A stretch of 64,000 nt of DNA from Stromatinia cepivora (taxonomy: Eukaryota > Ascomycota > Leotiomycetes > Helotiales > Sclerotiniaceae): the NCBI GenBank assembly GCA_014898415.1, contig RCTD01000005.1, positions 620,001 to 684,000 on the forward strand, in the 5' to 3' direction. This document shows positions 33,454-47,642 of the stretch, piece by piece; within the stretch, counting starts at the first letter, position 1; every line of letters begins with the position of its first letter. The notes below the pieces were generated by a model. It saw only the letters and a list, made by a program, of their open reading frames with translations. It made no database searches and was not told the DNA's origin. A program made the position numbers and the translations under genes.

Positions 33454-35588
33454 ATGGCAACTCCAACACCAGGAAAATATCCTGGTGTGGCAGCTACACC
33501 TCCCGTCTCAACTCCATTTTCTACATCTCATCTAGCATTCTCTCCTCATGGACCGCGCTCTGTTGTGCCATCTCCCTCTCAAATCAAGAAATCTAGTCCA
33601 GCAGGAACTTCAATGTCGAATCAAGGATATAATATGGGGATGGTGGGGTTTGATAGCCCATCTGCGGCATTGGCATTGGGGATGGGTGCGGATGTGGTAG
33701 GGGACTTGGGAATTGATTTACATGGAATTGGGGGTTTGGGTGGGGGACCGGGAAAGGATGAGGAGGAGAAAAGGAGGAGGTTGATGGGGTGTATTGAGAT
33801 TCTGAAGGTGAGTTTACTTGGGTTGAAAGTGGGAAAAGAGAGAAATTATTTGTGGTGGTATGGATGGACAATACTAATGTGGTTGAATAGCCAAATAAAG
33901 GACGACTTAGTGAAGCTGGGCTCGAAAGATTAGCACGTAGAGTAGGATTAGAATGTTTATGGGAGGATTCGATGGGCGGCGCAAGTAATGGGCGCACACT
34001 TATTATAGCAGGGAATGCTCTCGCGCTCGATATCGACTTTGCGAATAATATCGTACAGAAAGTTTCGCTATCGTTTCCCGATGCGCCGGAATCAGTAACG
34101 AAACATGAAAGGACAGCTTCGGATATATTGTTAAAGGATTTACAGTTTGAAGCTGGAGAGAGTCCGTTGACGAAGATGCTAGATCGATTCGCGGCAAACT
34201 TGGAGAGGTTGACTATGTTGGATAAATTGAGTGTTATACCTGGACTTAATTGCCATGAGGCGGTTGCAGGGATCTATTGTAGTTTGCATAAGTTACATAA
34301 TTGGGAGGTGAGCAGGTTGAGGGAGAATGATATGCTGGGAATGGGGGATGAGGAAATTGTGAGGGCGGCGATGTGTATTAGGAGTGGCATACCAGTTATG
34401 CATTCAAGGGAGAGATTGGGATTAAGTCTGGATTATTGGCAAGAAAAACGACGAATTCCAACAAAGGGAAAGGAAAAGAACAGGAAGACATGGTCGTTGT
34501 TGGTTGAAGTCGCACCGTTACCTTCATTGGTAGTGGGGGTATATACCCCTCTGCGTGTATCTGATAAATGGATATCAGATGATATTCAGAAAGCAGATCC
34601 AGCAGTCGACGAACTATTTCGGGCGGCACAATTACGCCAGGGGCCAATTTTAGATTGGTTGGAACCTGACAATACCTTTTTACCGACAAATTCCGATAAT
34701 AAAACGGATAGTCTGGATGTAGGGACACAAAAATTCCCAGAAGCAATTTTTGTTGCGAAATTTGATCCGCCAATTATAGTACCCTATGCTATTGCGATGC
34801 AGATATATCAATCGACCCAAACACCCTTTGATTTCTCGGAAATCACAACGTTTGATGGACTTATGTTTCCATTAAGTGCAGAGGAAGCATTGAAGACTAG
34901 CGAAACACAAGCCAGAACAATTAATATGGAGAGGAATATCCCGGTTTGGGATCAAGAGGGGAGAAAGAAGATAGAGCAACATAGTAATACGTTGTTTATT
35001 GAGAAGATTGATTATGGAAGGAAGGTGGAGGAGGTATCATTTAGTCATCCGAGACAATTGGTGGAGATGTTGCCGTTTTTAAGACAATTTGCTTTTTTGA
35101 GCACGATTTTGACAAAAAGTTTTGCGGCGGAGGAAAATTCGAAATTGAATTCGAAGGAGAGAGATTCTTCTAAAGTCAGCACAGTCTCCAAGTCTCCAGA
35201 ACCGGAAACTATCAGTCCTCCGACTAAAAAACGGGAATTTGAGGATTTTATGAAGGGTCTTACTGCAACGCCAACATCAACTTCTATACCAAAACAAGAG
35301 AAAGAGAAAAAGGATAAATCAAAACATCTAGATGTTTCATTAACATTAACTCCAGTACCTAGAGTCCAAGTGGTATTTGACTATAAAAAGAGAAGCGCGA
35401 ATGTGGTTTTTGAAATTCAAGGGAATGGAGGGGTGGTGGTTGTGGAGGAGAATGTTTTACGTGGGGTGGAAGGGGATGTAGAAGGAAAAGGAAAGGATAG
35501 AATGTTGACGAGGGATGATTTGGGTAGGATGTTGGAGGTTTGTGAGGATTTGGGGATTTGGGTTGAGTGGGTTAGGGGGAGGTTATAG
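33454..35588 (+). CDS. MED1: Mediator complex subunit 1, 683 aa
   Basis: Subunit of the Mediator middle module, which links activators to RNA polymerase II in the nucleus. Exons 33454-33807 and 33891-35588 (intron 83 nt, GTGAGT, ACTAAT branch, AATAG) join to 684 codons. Residues 1-90 are Pro/Ser/Gly-rich and disordered, then a basic helix (DEEEKRRRLMGCIEILK) leads into the Med1 domain. The domain start is LERLARRVGLECLWEDSM, GRTLIIAGNALALDIDFANN and VQKVSLSFPD, followed by AANLERLTMLDKLSVIPGLN. The family typically shows this long alpha/beta domain of about 400 residues. A Lys/Glu/Pro-rich linker near residue 520 precedes a final conserved strand region (SLTLTPVPRVQVVFDY). Assignment is by recognised sequence character. 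Confidence 0.9.
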
Positions 35589-36565
35589 GTTGTAGGTGGG
35601 GTTTTATTTGGGTGGGATTTTGAGGATGAGGATGGGAGAGGAGAGAAGAGCAGAGAGAGAGGAGAGAGTGAGAGGAGAAAAGAGAAGATATGGCGTGTAT
35701 AAGTGTATGATACCCAGCGAGATGCCATCTATCTATTCTATCTATTGATTCATTCGATCCATTCCTCCAGTACCACATGACCTTCAAGCTGAGGTATCCG
35801 CAAAACATCGATTTGTCACTCACATATTCTGGAATATGAATTCCTGCTTGGACTTACAAGTTACGAGAATGAATACAACTTTAGTCCTAAAAGCTGACTA
35901 GAGCCCTACGCATCGCGTCTCCGTCTTTAATATCTAGTGGATATTTATCTATATAAGTAAGTTTTAGTACGGTATATCATGAAAAGTAATCTTGCTTGAA
36001 GTTTAGTGGGTATGAAATATGAGGTATAGATATACTTTGGATCTTTCTTATATATATATATAACAAGAACAAGATAGCGGGACCCAATTTATATTCATAC
36101 AATTCTACCCCTTTTCCTCTTCCTCTTCCAGTTCAAATCTTCTCCCTTTTCAAACTTTCCTCGTAATTACATACAATCATTTCTCAAACAAACAAACAAC
36201 TCATATATCAACTAGAGATATTAAACGGAGAAATCAATCTCTCACTACTTTATACATCTAAGCTCTCATTTTCTATCCCGCCGCTCCCCCTCTCGAAACT
36301 CTACTATCACTCCAATATAAGATTACAATCGCAAAGTATATCAACGAGATATAATAGATAAAGATGTTATATATCAAATATCAAATGAGAAAACTCATAG
36401 TAGAAAAAGAGATCGATTATTATAAATTTGAAATAATTATTAAAGGAGTAGAAGATCATCATTTTAATAAATCTAATTTGTTTACATTTTTCGGATCAGT
36501 ATATTATCTTATTATTTTATTATATTCCAAGAACCCGATGGAATAATTCGAGGAAAGAATATTAT
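35589..36565. other. Intergenic, AT-rich
   Basis: 3' flank of MED1 followed by AT-rich sequence leading to the LTR element. A 60-codon frame at 36364-36546 has no recognisable feature. Nothing else is supported. Confidence 0.55.
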
Positions 36566-36715
36566 TGTGACGAACCCAACGAGCGTTTAGAGATCAACCT
36601 TAGAATTAAAAGCTACAGAGCTAAAAAGAATGTGCTACAAAGCTATATATATGATCGGCTCGGAGCTTAGTACTGTACTAGCCCGATCGGATGCGATCAC
36701 ATATATCTCGTGACA
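36566..36715 (-). repeat. LTR of the element (left copy), 150 bp
   Basis: Begins TGTGACGAACCC and ends CTCGTGACA on the + strand, with TG/CA ends. It matches the right copy over its whole length. This copy keeps more G and C and is the less mutated of the two. Confidence 0.88.
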
Positions 36716-38082
36716 CTACCCCCCCCTTCTGCCTCGAATTCACTTTAAACGAATGATTTAAATACAAAATGATCATTAATCTTCTTTTGATAAAAATTCC
36801 TGATACACAAATTATATTACAATCAACGAATACGTATCCACCGTATTATATACCTCCTCCAAACAATCTTCAAAATATTGATCATTGATCATTTCTTCTA
36901 GATCCTCATTATCATTGTTTTCGGGCTCAATAATCAATATAATAACCGGAACAGACTCTTATCGATCTCGGATTCCTTGATACGGGTCTAATGGACAGAC
37001 TTATACCCAATAGGAGATATTTCTATATCGTATATATTTATTTTGTTTGCACAAAAGAGTTCTTTTAGAAAGAGAAAATTCGGGCGTTTGTATACAAAGT
37101 AGAATCAAGGTATAATCAAATTTATCCGATTGGGTATCAAAAGGGCTAAAAGCATTAATAATATTAAGGTTGCTAATGTCCATTGGATCGTAGTTCCGAG
37201 AGTAGAATGGATTCTGTAATATATATAAGGCTTTAGGTTTATTAGAGTAAGATGATACAGGGAATCCATTCACTATACAAACAACTAATTATTATATAAC
37301 CTGAACAAAATCGGGATAAGAATAGGGAAGAGAAAATTATTGAGAAAAACGATTTTTAAAAGTAATATTGAATCCATTACAAAAGGTTGAGATTTTATTT
37401 GAATCGGATCAATTCTGATCTTTAGCTTTGTAAAGGGTCCTTTCGAATTTTGTAATATAGATATATAAAGAATCGATTTTTTGTTTAAAAATGAATAATT
37501 TGTTTTTGATTTTTTGGACTTTATTCGGATTATTGTAAACGTGTGTGAGTTGATTCAGGATCGTTGTATGATCTAAGGGAACGTTTTGATCAAAAGAAGA
37601 AAGCTGAAGTAGTATTATAGTTTGTATATGAGATTCGAGATTGAGATAAATATAATAAAATTGAATTATAGAATTGTTGATCGTAATGTTGTTTATTTAT
37701 AGTTTCGTTCGAATCGAAGGAAACCAGGTATCGAACTTTTGAGAGCTACCATTGAACTTTTCAGGATTAGAAAGAAAAGGTTTCGAATAAAAAAGAGTAT
37801 AAGCAATAAAAATGCGTTTAAGAATCAGAGAGTATAGAAATGAGATTTTATCCTATTAATAAATCATTTCGCCATAAAGTTCTGTAATTACAAGATTTAT
37901 CAAATCATAATCTATAGTTTAAAAATTAAAAATAAGAAAAAAGACAATACCTTCAAATAATATCAAAAAGATCTATATACAAGTGAAAAAACATAAACGA
38001 TATATTTAAATAAAAGTAAACGGAATATATATAAACATATACAGATGTTATTCCATTTCTTATCTGGAAGAGTTTTTAATAA

Positions 38083-38232
38083 TATAACAAACCCAATGAA
38101 CATTTAGAAATCAACCTTAGAATTAAAAGCTACAGAGTTAAAGAGAGTATGCTACGAAGCTATATATATAATCGGCTCGGAGCTTAGTACTGTACTAACC
38201 CGATCGGACGCGATCACGTGTATCTCGTGACA
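38083..38232 (-). repeat. LTR of the element (right copy), 150 bp
   Basis: Same length as the left copy. It begins TATAACAAACCC against TGTGACGAACCC, so the terminal TG is lost by G-to-A change, while the far end CTCGTGACA is intact. Substitutions elsewhere are mainly transitions. Confidence 0.88.
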
Positions 38233-40797
38233 ATTATATTGAAAGAAGAATTTCGTATGATTATAACTTTTTACTTTATATAATCGGGTAGAGTAGAGAA
38301 TTATTAAGTAGAAGAAAGTATTAGTGATTTGATAAATAAACTCTATGATAATATCTTGTTTTCTTAATTATAAAATGATTTAATAGGAAATTTTATCTTT
38401 GTGATTTCTTGATAGATGTTTAGGGTCATGTATTTTAAACCATGTATCTAAAACTATACATCTAAAACTATACATCTAAAACTATATATAAAAAACCTCA
38501 TTCATTACATTCTTAAATTAAATCTACTACCGATCATCGAGTCAAACTTCTGAATTCGAAATATTAGTTCATGACTATGAAACCCCCGCCAGGATAAGTT
38601 ATATCGGTATTCATTCTTTAAATTCAAAATAGAGGTGATATAATGTATACATAAAGCAGCGGAGGAAGCACAAGGGCAAATACTATTTATTGCTGGGTAG
38701 AAATAATGACAACTCTTACTTCCGCAAATATGAGTTGCGCAAATCGTGGAACTGCGAGATGCAGAAAGTTATGTTTTCTGAATTCTTGCAGCGAGATTAA
38801 TTGACTAGTATAGGTATTTGGTTGTGTGGATAGTTTTTGTCAAGGCTTATTGATACACATTTTAGACGGGGCAGGTAATTATCTAAGGGGGGGGATGGAC
38901 AAATCATTAGGGCTTTCTATAATACAAATATATCCTTATCTACCACACCACTCAGTCCACATTAACCAATACATTAATGTCGGGATAACTGTATACGGGG
39001 AAGTGAAGTTTATCAACGAACGTATAGAACTCTTTCTTGTTAATACGTTTTGATTTGCCTAGAGAGCTAGAATCTATGGAGGGTGAAGAACTATATAATG
39101 GTGCATGCCGAGGCACTAGTGCGAGCACTAGTGCGCACGTGATCCTTACCATCCTTACCATGCACGTGATTCACATTCCGACAATTAAATTCCGCGACAG
39201 AACCCCAATACATCGATACATACCCAGTAGATTTTTGAAGATAAACCGAGATTTAAATGTGCTCTAGAAAGAGATTTTAGAGATGAAGAAAAAACCGAGA
39301 CAAACAAGCAAGTTCCAAAGATTATGAAGAATCTTATCTCCTCTCCAGCTTGTGGCTACACGCGATAATACTACATCAAGGAATCCTGATGATAGAGATA
39401 TGCTAGATAATATTTTCGCATTTGATATCTCAGTATAACAGGATGTGGACTGCGAAAAGTATATCTAGATCTCCTAGTATTCCTGTCCGGCAAGTTTTAT
39501 ATTCAGAATATTAAATAGTCCGGACAGTAGTCGAAAAACGAAAAGTTTTTAGATTCTTATACAATTCGCTAATCCACAATATCTAACACACTACTCTCAT
39601 ATTATTCTCACACTATATATCACACTTCATCCTTATTCCGTTATTTCGAATTCATCTTAAAGAGTCGAGATTAGACTATTTATTATTTATTAGTCTTTCT
39701 TCAAAGAACATTTATGTAAGACAAATTACAATCCATATACATTACAACTTCTTTGCCCAAAAATTTATATCACATCACATTATTGACTGCACGATTTAAT
39801 TCCACATTTCAACCTCACTTCGATCAAGCGCGAGAAAGATTTCAATAGTTAGTTATATCTGTGTTTATATTCACAATTCCATCTACATTTCCATCCGTAT
39901 TCGCATCCACATTTCCATTCCCATCCCCATCATACCCATTACATCATTTACCCGAATACCCTAATCCCACAATCCCCAGCGTAAATCGAATATCTAAATT
40001 TCCTCGAGTACATTTGATCTTCATTTGATCTGTATTGCATTGTATCGCTCCTAACTACCTCCTTAGACTTCACCCTCACTTCCCTCTTTCCCCCTTCCTC
40101 CCAACCCCCCTCTCCTCCCCCATACCCTTCCGCATCAACGCACCGCAACCGCACCTCCTTCCTACTGAAGCCTCAAATCCCAAACCCCAACTCCCAAACC
40201 AAGCCAAACCAAGCCAAGCCAAGCCAAACAAACATCTTTCTCTCTCTCCTTTCCCCCCCACTCCCCACTCCCCCACCCCCTTTCAAAGTTCCAAGAAAAT
40301 AATCCCCTCCCTTAACAAACACATAAAAAAATAAAGTAATCTTGTAAACCGCGTGAACTGTGTACAACTCCCTGCTACATGCATCACTTTCAATCCTTCA
40401 ATGCGTTAATCCACATCCATCCATCCATTCACCCATTCCATTCCATGAAAATTACCCTCCATTCATCCATCCATTCAATCGATCAATTCGCCATCCATTC
40501 ATAATAACACAAGCCAATATGCCATTCGAGTCAAGTCGACTTAATAGTAGCAAGATGTAAAATTATCAATTGCTACCATCTTAATATTCCATCCTTCCAA
40601 ACCAAGTCCCCGCCATGTCCATTCCCACCCCCATTCCCATCCTCATCCTAACCTCACTCCGCCGTACCGAAGAAGAAAAAAAAAATAATCATAGAAATTT
40701 CCATTGCTCATCATTACCATATCATATCTTATCTTTCACGAAAAAATAGTATCAAACCAAACAAATAAACTCAACCATTTAATAATTAGCGAAACAA
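38233..40797. other. Intergenic with tandem repeat, palindrome cluster and pyrimidine-rich DNA
   Basis: AT-rich DNA to about 38550, with a short tandem repeat of a 14-bp unit (CTAAAACTATACAT) near 38450-38485. A palindrome/E-box cluster lies at 39113-39168 (separate entry). From about 39900 to 40700 the + strand is strongly C/T-rich (repeated CATCCA, CCAAGC and similar), probably including the 3' flank of SNF1. Several short frames there are low-complexity and not called. Confidence 0.55.
39113..39168. promoter_or_regulatory. Cluster of palindromes and paired CACGTG boxes
   Basis: Two copies of the perfect 10-bp palindrome GCACTAGTGC (39113-39122 and 39125-39134) are followed by CACGTGAT at 39136, a doubled 9-bp unit CCTTACCAT (39144-39161), and a second CACGTGAT at 39163. 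CACGTG is the classic basic helix-loop-helix site. Density and symmetry suggest a protein-binding element, but no gene start is close, so its target is unclear. Confidence 0.5.
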
Positions 40798-43244
<2,447 letters not shown>

Positions 43245-44607
43245 GGCGTTGTTTGTGAAGTATTTCAATGATGTTGAACAGTTGTATGCTGACTCGGGGC
43301 AATTGTTCCGTTGTCGTTGCTTTAACCCCACCAAAGATGATTTTTGGTGGCTTTCTGTAGGTAGATACAAGCTTTGAATCGAATTGTGAATCACTTATTG
43401 TGAGTAACAATTGAAGAGTCAGAAATGAGGATTCAAAAAGATTTGAAAGACTCTTCCGTTGAGAATTAAATTTTTGGTAATCTTATAAAGGAAAAGTTGA
43501 TTTGTGGTTCCAGTTCCTTCAACATCAGAGGTGGCCGATGCGTGAAGCTCTAGTTAGCGATATCTGGGGAAGTTGAAGGGGATCGAGAGTGGTGAGTGGT
43601 GAGTGGTGTAACATTGAGGGTTTAGTGCAAGGGGAGAGAAATATTAAAACCTGTTTATTCTTCAAAATTTTATTTCCATCCCAACTATTACATGACATAA
43701 GGAAATATAATATTGAGATGATAGTACTGTACTAGGTATATTTATCCAAAATACTTCATCTTCTACAAACATTCATATAATGTAGATTCTACCAAACGTC
43801 CCTAGGCAATTGAGACCCAACTCAATCCACGAGAACACTCCCAACCTATTTATAGTGCCAAATCATCATGTAGGATAGCTTGAGTAAGTAAACTCAATTA
43901 TATCACTCATAAGACACGAATTGGGTTTGTACCTAGGTATCCTAGGATTAGATATCTACGCTTGACCCCTTACCATTAGCTGAATACATATTCTTCTAAT
44001 AGGTAACTTACCTACCTATACATCAGTACTCATCCAAAGACTTTCCAAACTTCCACATAGATTCTAGAGACGGACGTGATGGAGACGAGGCGAAATTAGA
44101 AGAGAGGGGAAGCCTTTTGAGTGAATTCATGAAACTAATTTGAATACTTTGAAAAGATCTAGATATCGGCATATACGGGATTGTAATATATACCCATTAC
44201 AATGGTATCAGTACTATGTTTGTCCAGATCAATATTTTCATGTTTCCATTGCTTATTGCTTGCTTGGATGGTAACCTTGAAACAATCCAGATTGCATAAT
44301 AGTATCCGATATACCAATAACCAAAACCTATGATCATCTGCTGTCCCATTTCTAAACATTGCTAAGTTCCACCTCTGAAAAGCATTATATTCGATTTTGG
44401 TATGCGGTTTCTTTCGTCCATTGTCCGATGAAGATACCTACTCACAGCCCTGCATGCTTACTAATACCCATCGTCAAGCTAATTGCCTAATCGAGCCATC
44501 CATGCTCATATCTTATCAAAAAAAATAATTACTTGCCTGCTTGCTTGCCCAGCATCATCACCCCTCATCACCAGCAAACACACCTCTCTTCTGCCTATCC
44601 AACAAAA
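43245..44607. other. Divergent promoter region
   Basis: Separates SNF1 (minus) from the mitochondrial-type gene (plus) and so should carry both promoters. Contains no supported ORF. Short repeats of CCTAGG/TACCTA type lie near 43920-44020. Nothing else recognised. Confidence 0.5.
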
Positions 44608-45581
44608 ATGTTACTCTCCAAATCTCCTGCCTTATCACATACATTGCGCACCCTAAACCGATCAAACAAATCTCCGCAAACCATTACACGACGCGCAGTT
44701 TCAACACTAAAGGAAAATCCCCATATCGTTCGTTACCCCTCTTCACCCCCACAATCCCACCTCAAAAGCCAAAAGCCAAAAGCCAAAAGCCAAAAACTAA
44801 AAGCTAACCCCCCCTCTCTCTCCCACCAGTACATCCACCCCACACCCTCCAACCCACAAACCTGCATCCTCAGCCTCCTCCCCACCATCCCACCCACCCC
44901 ATCCCTCTCCCTCGGAACCAGCACCTCACCCCACTCCACCCCCATAACGCCCTCAACCTTCACCCCCAACCCATCTTTCCTCCCTTTCCTCTCAGGCATC
45001 CTCTCCAAATACGCACATCTCGATCCACAACTGCAATCACAAGCCGCGGCATTCGCAACTACATCTACACATTTCTCTTTAAGTCCTCCATCTACTTATC
45101 GCCAATCTACAAAGAGTGCAAGAGGGAAGGATTCAGGAGCGCCGCCTAGTGCTAGTCAAGGTATGATTTCTTTCCCCTTTCCCAGGAGACATCCCAATCT
45201 TCCAAAGACAACCCCCCATCTCTCATCCCATCCCATCCCATCCACCCCATCTCAAACCCCAACTAACCCTCCTCCCCCCTCATAGGCGGCGCCGGCTCCA
45301 GCGGCCACAGCGGCTACATCCACCTATCAGACACCCGTTTACCCCCAGACTACGGCCGAATAGCCTACCCAGAAGACATATTCGGCTCACTAGAAGTCGA
45401 CGCGACTGGAAAATTTGTCTCTGGCGACGAAGGGAAAGAACCAGGGAATTGGCAAGACTCAGGAACCTACCGTATCGTAACACGCGAGGGAATCTTCGGA
45501 CTGACGGATTTTCTGCGGGGGAAATTGGTGGAGGCTTTGAGGGAGGAGGAGAGGAAAATTTTGGCTGGGAAGAGTGGTTGA
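44608..45581 (+). CDS. Hypothetical protein, probably mitochondrial, 282 aa
   Basis: Exons 44608-45160 and 45286-45581 (intron 125 nt, GTATGA, CTAAC branch, CATAG) join to 283 codons. The start MLLSKSPALSHTLRTLNRSNK and the following RRAVSTL are basic, Ser/Leu-rich and free of acidic residues, a good mitochondrial presequence. The middle is low-complexity Pro/Ser/Thr. The C-terminal block has the look of a conserved domain: GYIHLSDTRLPPDYGRIAYP, then EDIFGSLEVDATGKFV, then SGTYRIVTREGIFGLTDFLRGKL. I associate this C-terminal pattern with uncharacterised fungal mitochondrial proteins but know no function. Odd feature: a 7-bp satellite (AAAAGCC, 44764-44792) lies inside exon 1, so any gain or loss of one unit would shift the frame. 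Confidence 0.78.
44764..44792 (+). repeat. 7-bp tandem repeat inside coding exon
   Basis: Four copies of AAAAGCC, translated as SQKPKAKSQK. Because 7 is not a multiple of 3, length change would be disruptive unless compensated. Confidence 0.85.
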
Positions 45582-46147
45582 AGTTGGAAATGGAGGAGAT
45601 GGGGTCGAGGGGAGAGGAGGAGGGATGAAGAGAAAAGAAGGGAGGACATCACGCATATATCAATGACTTGCTCCAGGGTGTACATTATGTATATTATGTA
45701 TTACGGTTATCATGAGGCTCTCCACTCCAGAGCGAAGCTAAGCTAGCTACACTACACTATACTATACTATACTATAATGAGGATTTTAAATATCTGGGGA
45801 AGGGAGAATCCGGAGAAAGATGTGGGGTAATACTACTAGGTACTTACTACTGTAAGATTAGAATATCCCCCAGCTTTTAAGGAAGACAGGGTAGATAGAT
45901 AGGATGGGCACAGGCCAGGATGGCAAAAGTTATCAAAAGTATCAAAAGAGCCAAAGACATGGATAGTATTTGGATATCATTTTTATTCAGATAGATAAAA
46001 AAAAAAAAAAGGTCAATCTACAATGCAACTATGCTATGTTGAAAATTCAACGAGAAGCATTTTAACCTTCAAAACGCTTGAAACGAAAATAGACCTCATC
46101 GCCAAGCCATTATCCACTTTCTCCCACGCAAAACATGTGAAAATAAT
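45582..46147. other. Convergent 3' flanks, no gene
   Basis: Between the converging mitochondrial-type gene and glutamine synthetase. Contains a short ACTATACTATA run (45750-45775) and an A-rich tract near 46000. Nothing coding. Confidence 0.6.
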
Positions 46148-47642
46148 CTATTTCTTCATCTCAGTACCATCGAGTCCACCGAAAATCTAGAATCTGATTA
46201 GCCAAGTCCATTTGCCACTTGATTACGAAATAACTTACAGTCTCCATCATAATACCAGTAATTTGATATGGGTCAGCATTTGAAGCGGGTCTTCTATCCT
46301 CAAAGTATCCATAGCCCTTGGCGCCACACTCTCTTGGAATACGAATGGATGCACCACGGTTAGCAACACCATAAGTGAAACTATCGATGGAACCAGTCTC
46401 ATGTCTACCGGTAAGACGCATAGCATTGTCATCTCCGTAAACTGCAATGTGCTCCTTGTGGCGACCCTCAAGCTTCTTGATAGCAGCCTCAATGTGCTTC
46501 ATGCCTCCCTCTACACGCATCTCAGCACTTGAGAAGTTGGAGTGAAGACCAGCACCATTCCAGTCACCAGGAATTGGCTTGGGGTGGAAAGAGATCTTGG
46601 CACCGAATTCTTCGGCGACACGGTTGAGGAGGAAACGAGCCAACCAAAGGTGATCACCCACTAAAAATAAGAGTCAGTCATGATTCATATTGATAATAAA
46701 AACAGGGAAGTACCCACTTTCAATACCGTCGCAAGGACCAACTTGGAACTCCCATTGAGCTGGCATAACTTCGGCATTGGTACCGGAGATCTTAATGCCA
46801 GCATTCAAACAAGCCTTGTAGTGAGCCTCAACAATATCTCTGCAGAAAACCTTGCCAGTACCAACACCACAATAGTATGGGCCTTGAGGACCTGGGAAAC
46901 CATTTACTGGCCATCCATATGGTCTGTCGGACATATCAAGGAGAGTATATTCTTGCTCCAAACCGAACCATGGCTCATGAGACTTGTGTGCCTCCATGAG
47001 TTTAGCAGCTTCATGACGGTAGTTGAATTTGTTTGGGGTTCCATCGGCATCCCAACATTCAGTCAAGACCAAGATGTTTGGGGCACCACGGAATGGATCT
47101 GGGAAGATTGCGATAGGGCGGAGGTAAACGTCGGAGTTGTCACCGGGGGCTTGACCCGTCGAGCTACCGTCGAAGTTCCATTCTGGGAGATCATCAAGAG
47201 TAAATTGACCACTCTCTGGAATCTTGGTAAGAGTCTGTGAATAGAAATTAATATTAGTATATGACTCATTTGAGGTATTTGAGGTATTTGTGAATTTTTT
47301 TGAATCGGAGAGTGAGGATTGAGTCGGGGCGCAAAGCCTTGGTGTTATTGTGTTGTTAAATATTTTCTTACCTTTGACTTGGAACGAGTACCACCAGTCG
47401 CATCGATCCAGATGTACCTTTGTAAAGGATTAGATTTTGAAAGAGGGGAAAACAATATTCCATTAATTAGCTTACTCTGCCATAGCAGATCCCTTCTGGT
47501 CGAGCGCCATGTACTTCATGAGCTATAATTTAAAAAATCAAAGTCAGTATTCTTGTTGCGCCGATAGCGGGGTATGTGATTGGAGAGAAATAAGAAAATT
47601 ACTCACGTTCGCCGTATAGGAAACGGTTGTCGAGGTAGCCAT
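46148..47642 (-). CDS. GLN1: Glutamine synthetase (GSII type), 368 aa
   Basis: Cytosolic enzyme that makes glutamine from glutamate, ammonia and ATP, the main entry point for assimilated nitrogen. Six exons, 47642-47607, 47522-47476, 47417-47372, 47234-46718, 46660-46239 and 46186-46148, give 369 codons, in line with eukaryotic GSII. The first three exons are very short (36, 47 and 46 nt). Motifs: [37 protein letters not shown] (beta-grasp), [26 protein letters not shown] and GDHLWLARF around the metal and ATP sites, then [16 protein letters not shown] and [11 protein letters not shown] near the C-terminus. The reconstructed protein ends [12 protein letters not shown]. The start is [12 protein letters not shown]. 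No missing residues noticed. Confidence 0.97.

Larger units (their letters stand above)
36566..38232 (-). mobile_element. Small LTR retroelement, 1667 bp, with target duplication
   Basis: Two 150-bp direct repeats bound a 1367-bp AT-rich interior. Identical 5-bp sequences ATTAT flank the element at 36561-36565 and 38233-38237, a target-site duplication. On the minus strand the LTR starts TGTCACGAGATA and is preceded by a purine-rich tract (AGAAGGGGGGG, complement of 36720-36730), which fits a polypurine tract; the element therefore reads right to left, in the manner of fungal Ty3/gypsy elements. No gag, protease, reverse transcriptase or integrase motif is recognisable inside, so it is non-autonomous or so eroded that coding is lost. 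The two LTRs differ largely by G-to-A and C-to-T changes, as RIP would give. Confidence 0.85.

Noticed and set aside
36364..37273. Short frames beside and inside the LTR element as gag or pol
   Set aside because: No zinc knuckle, protease, reverse transcriptase or integrase motif is readable in them.
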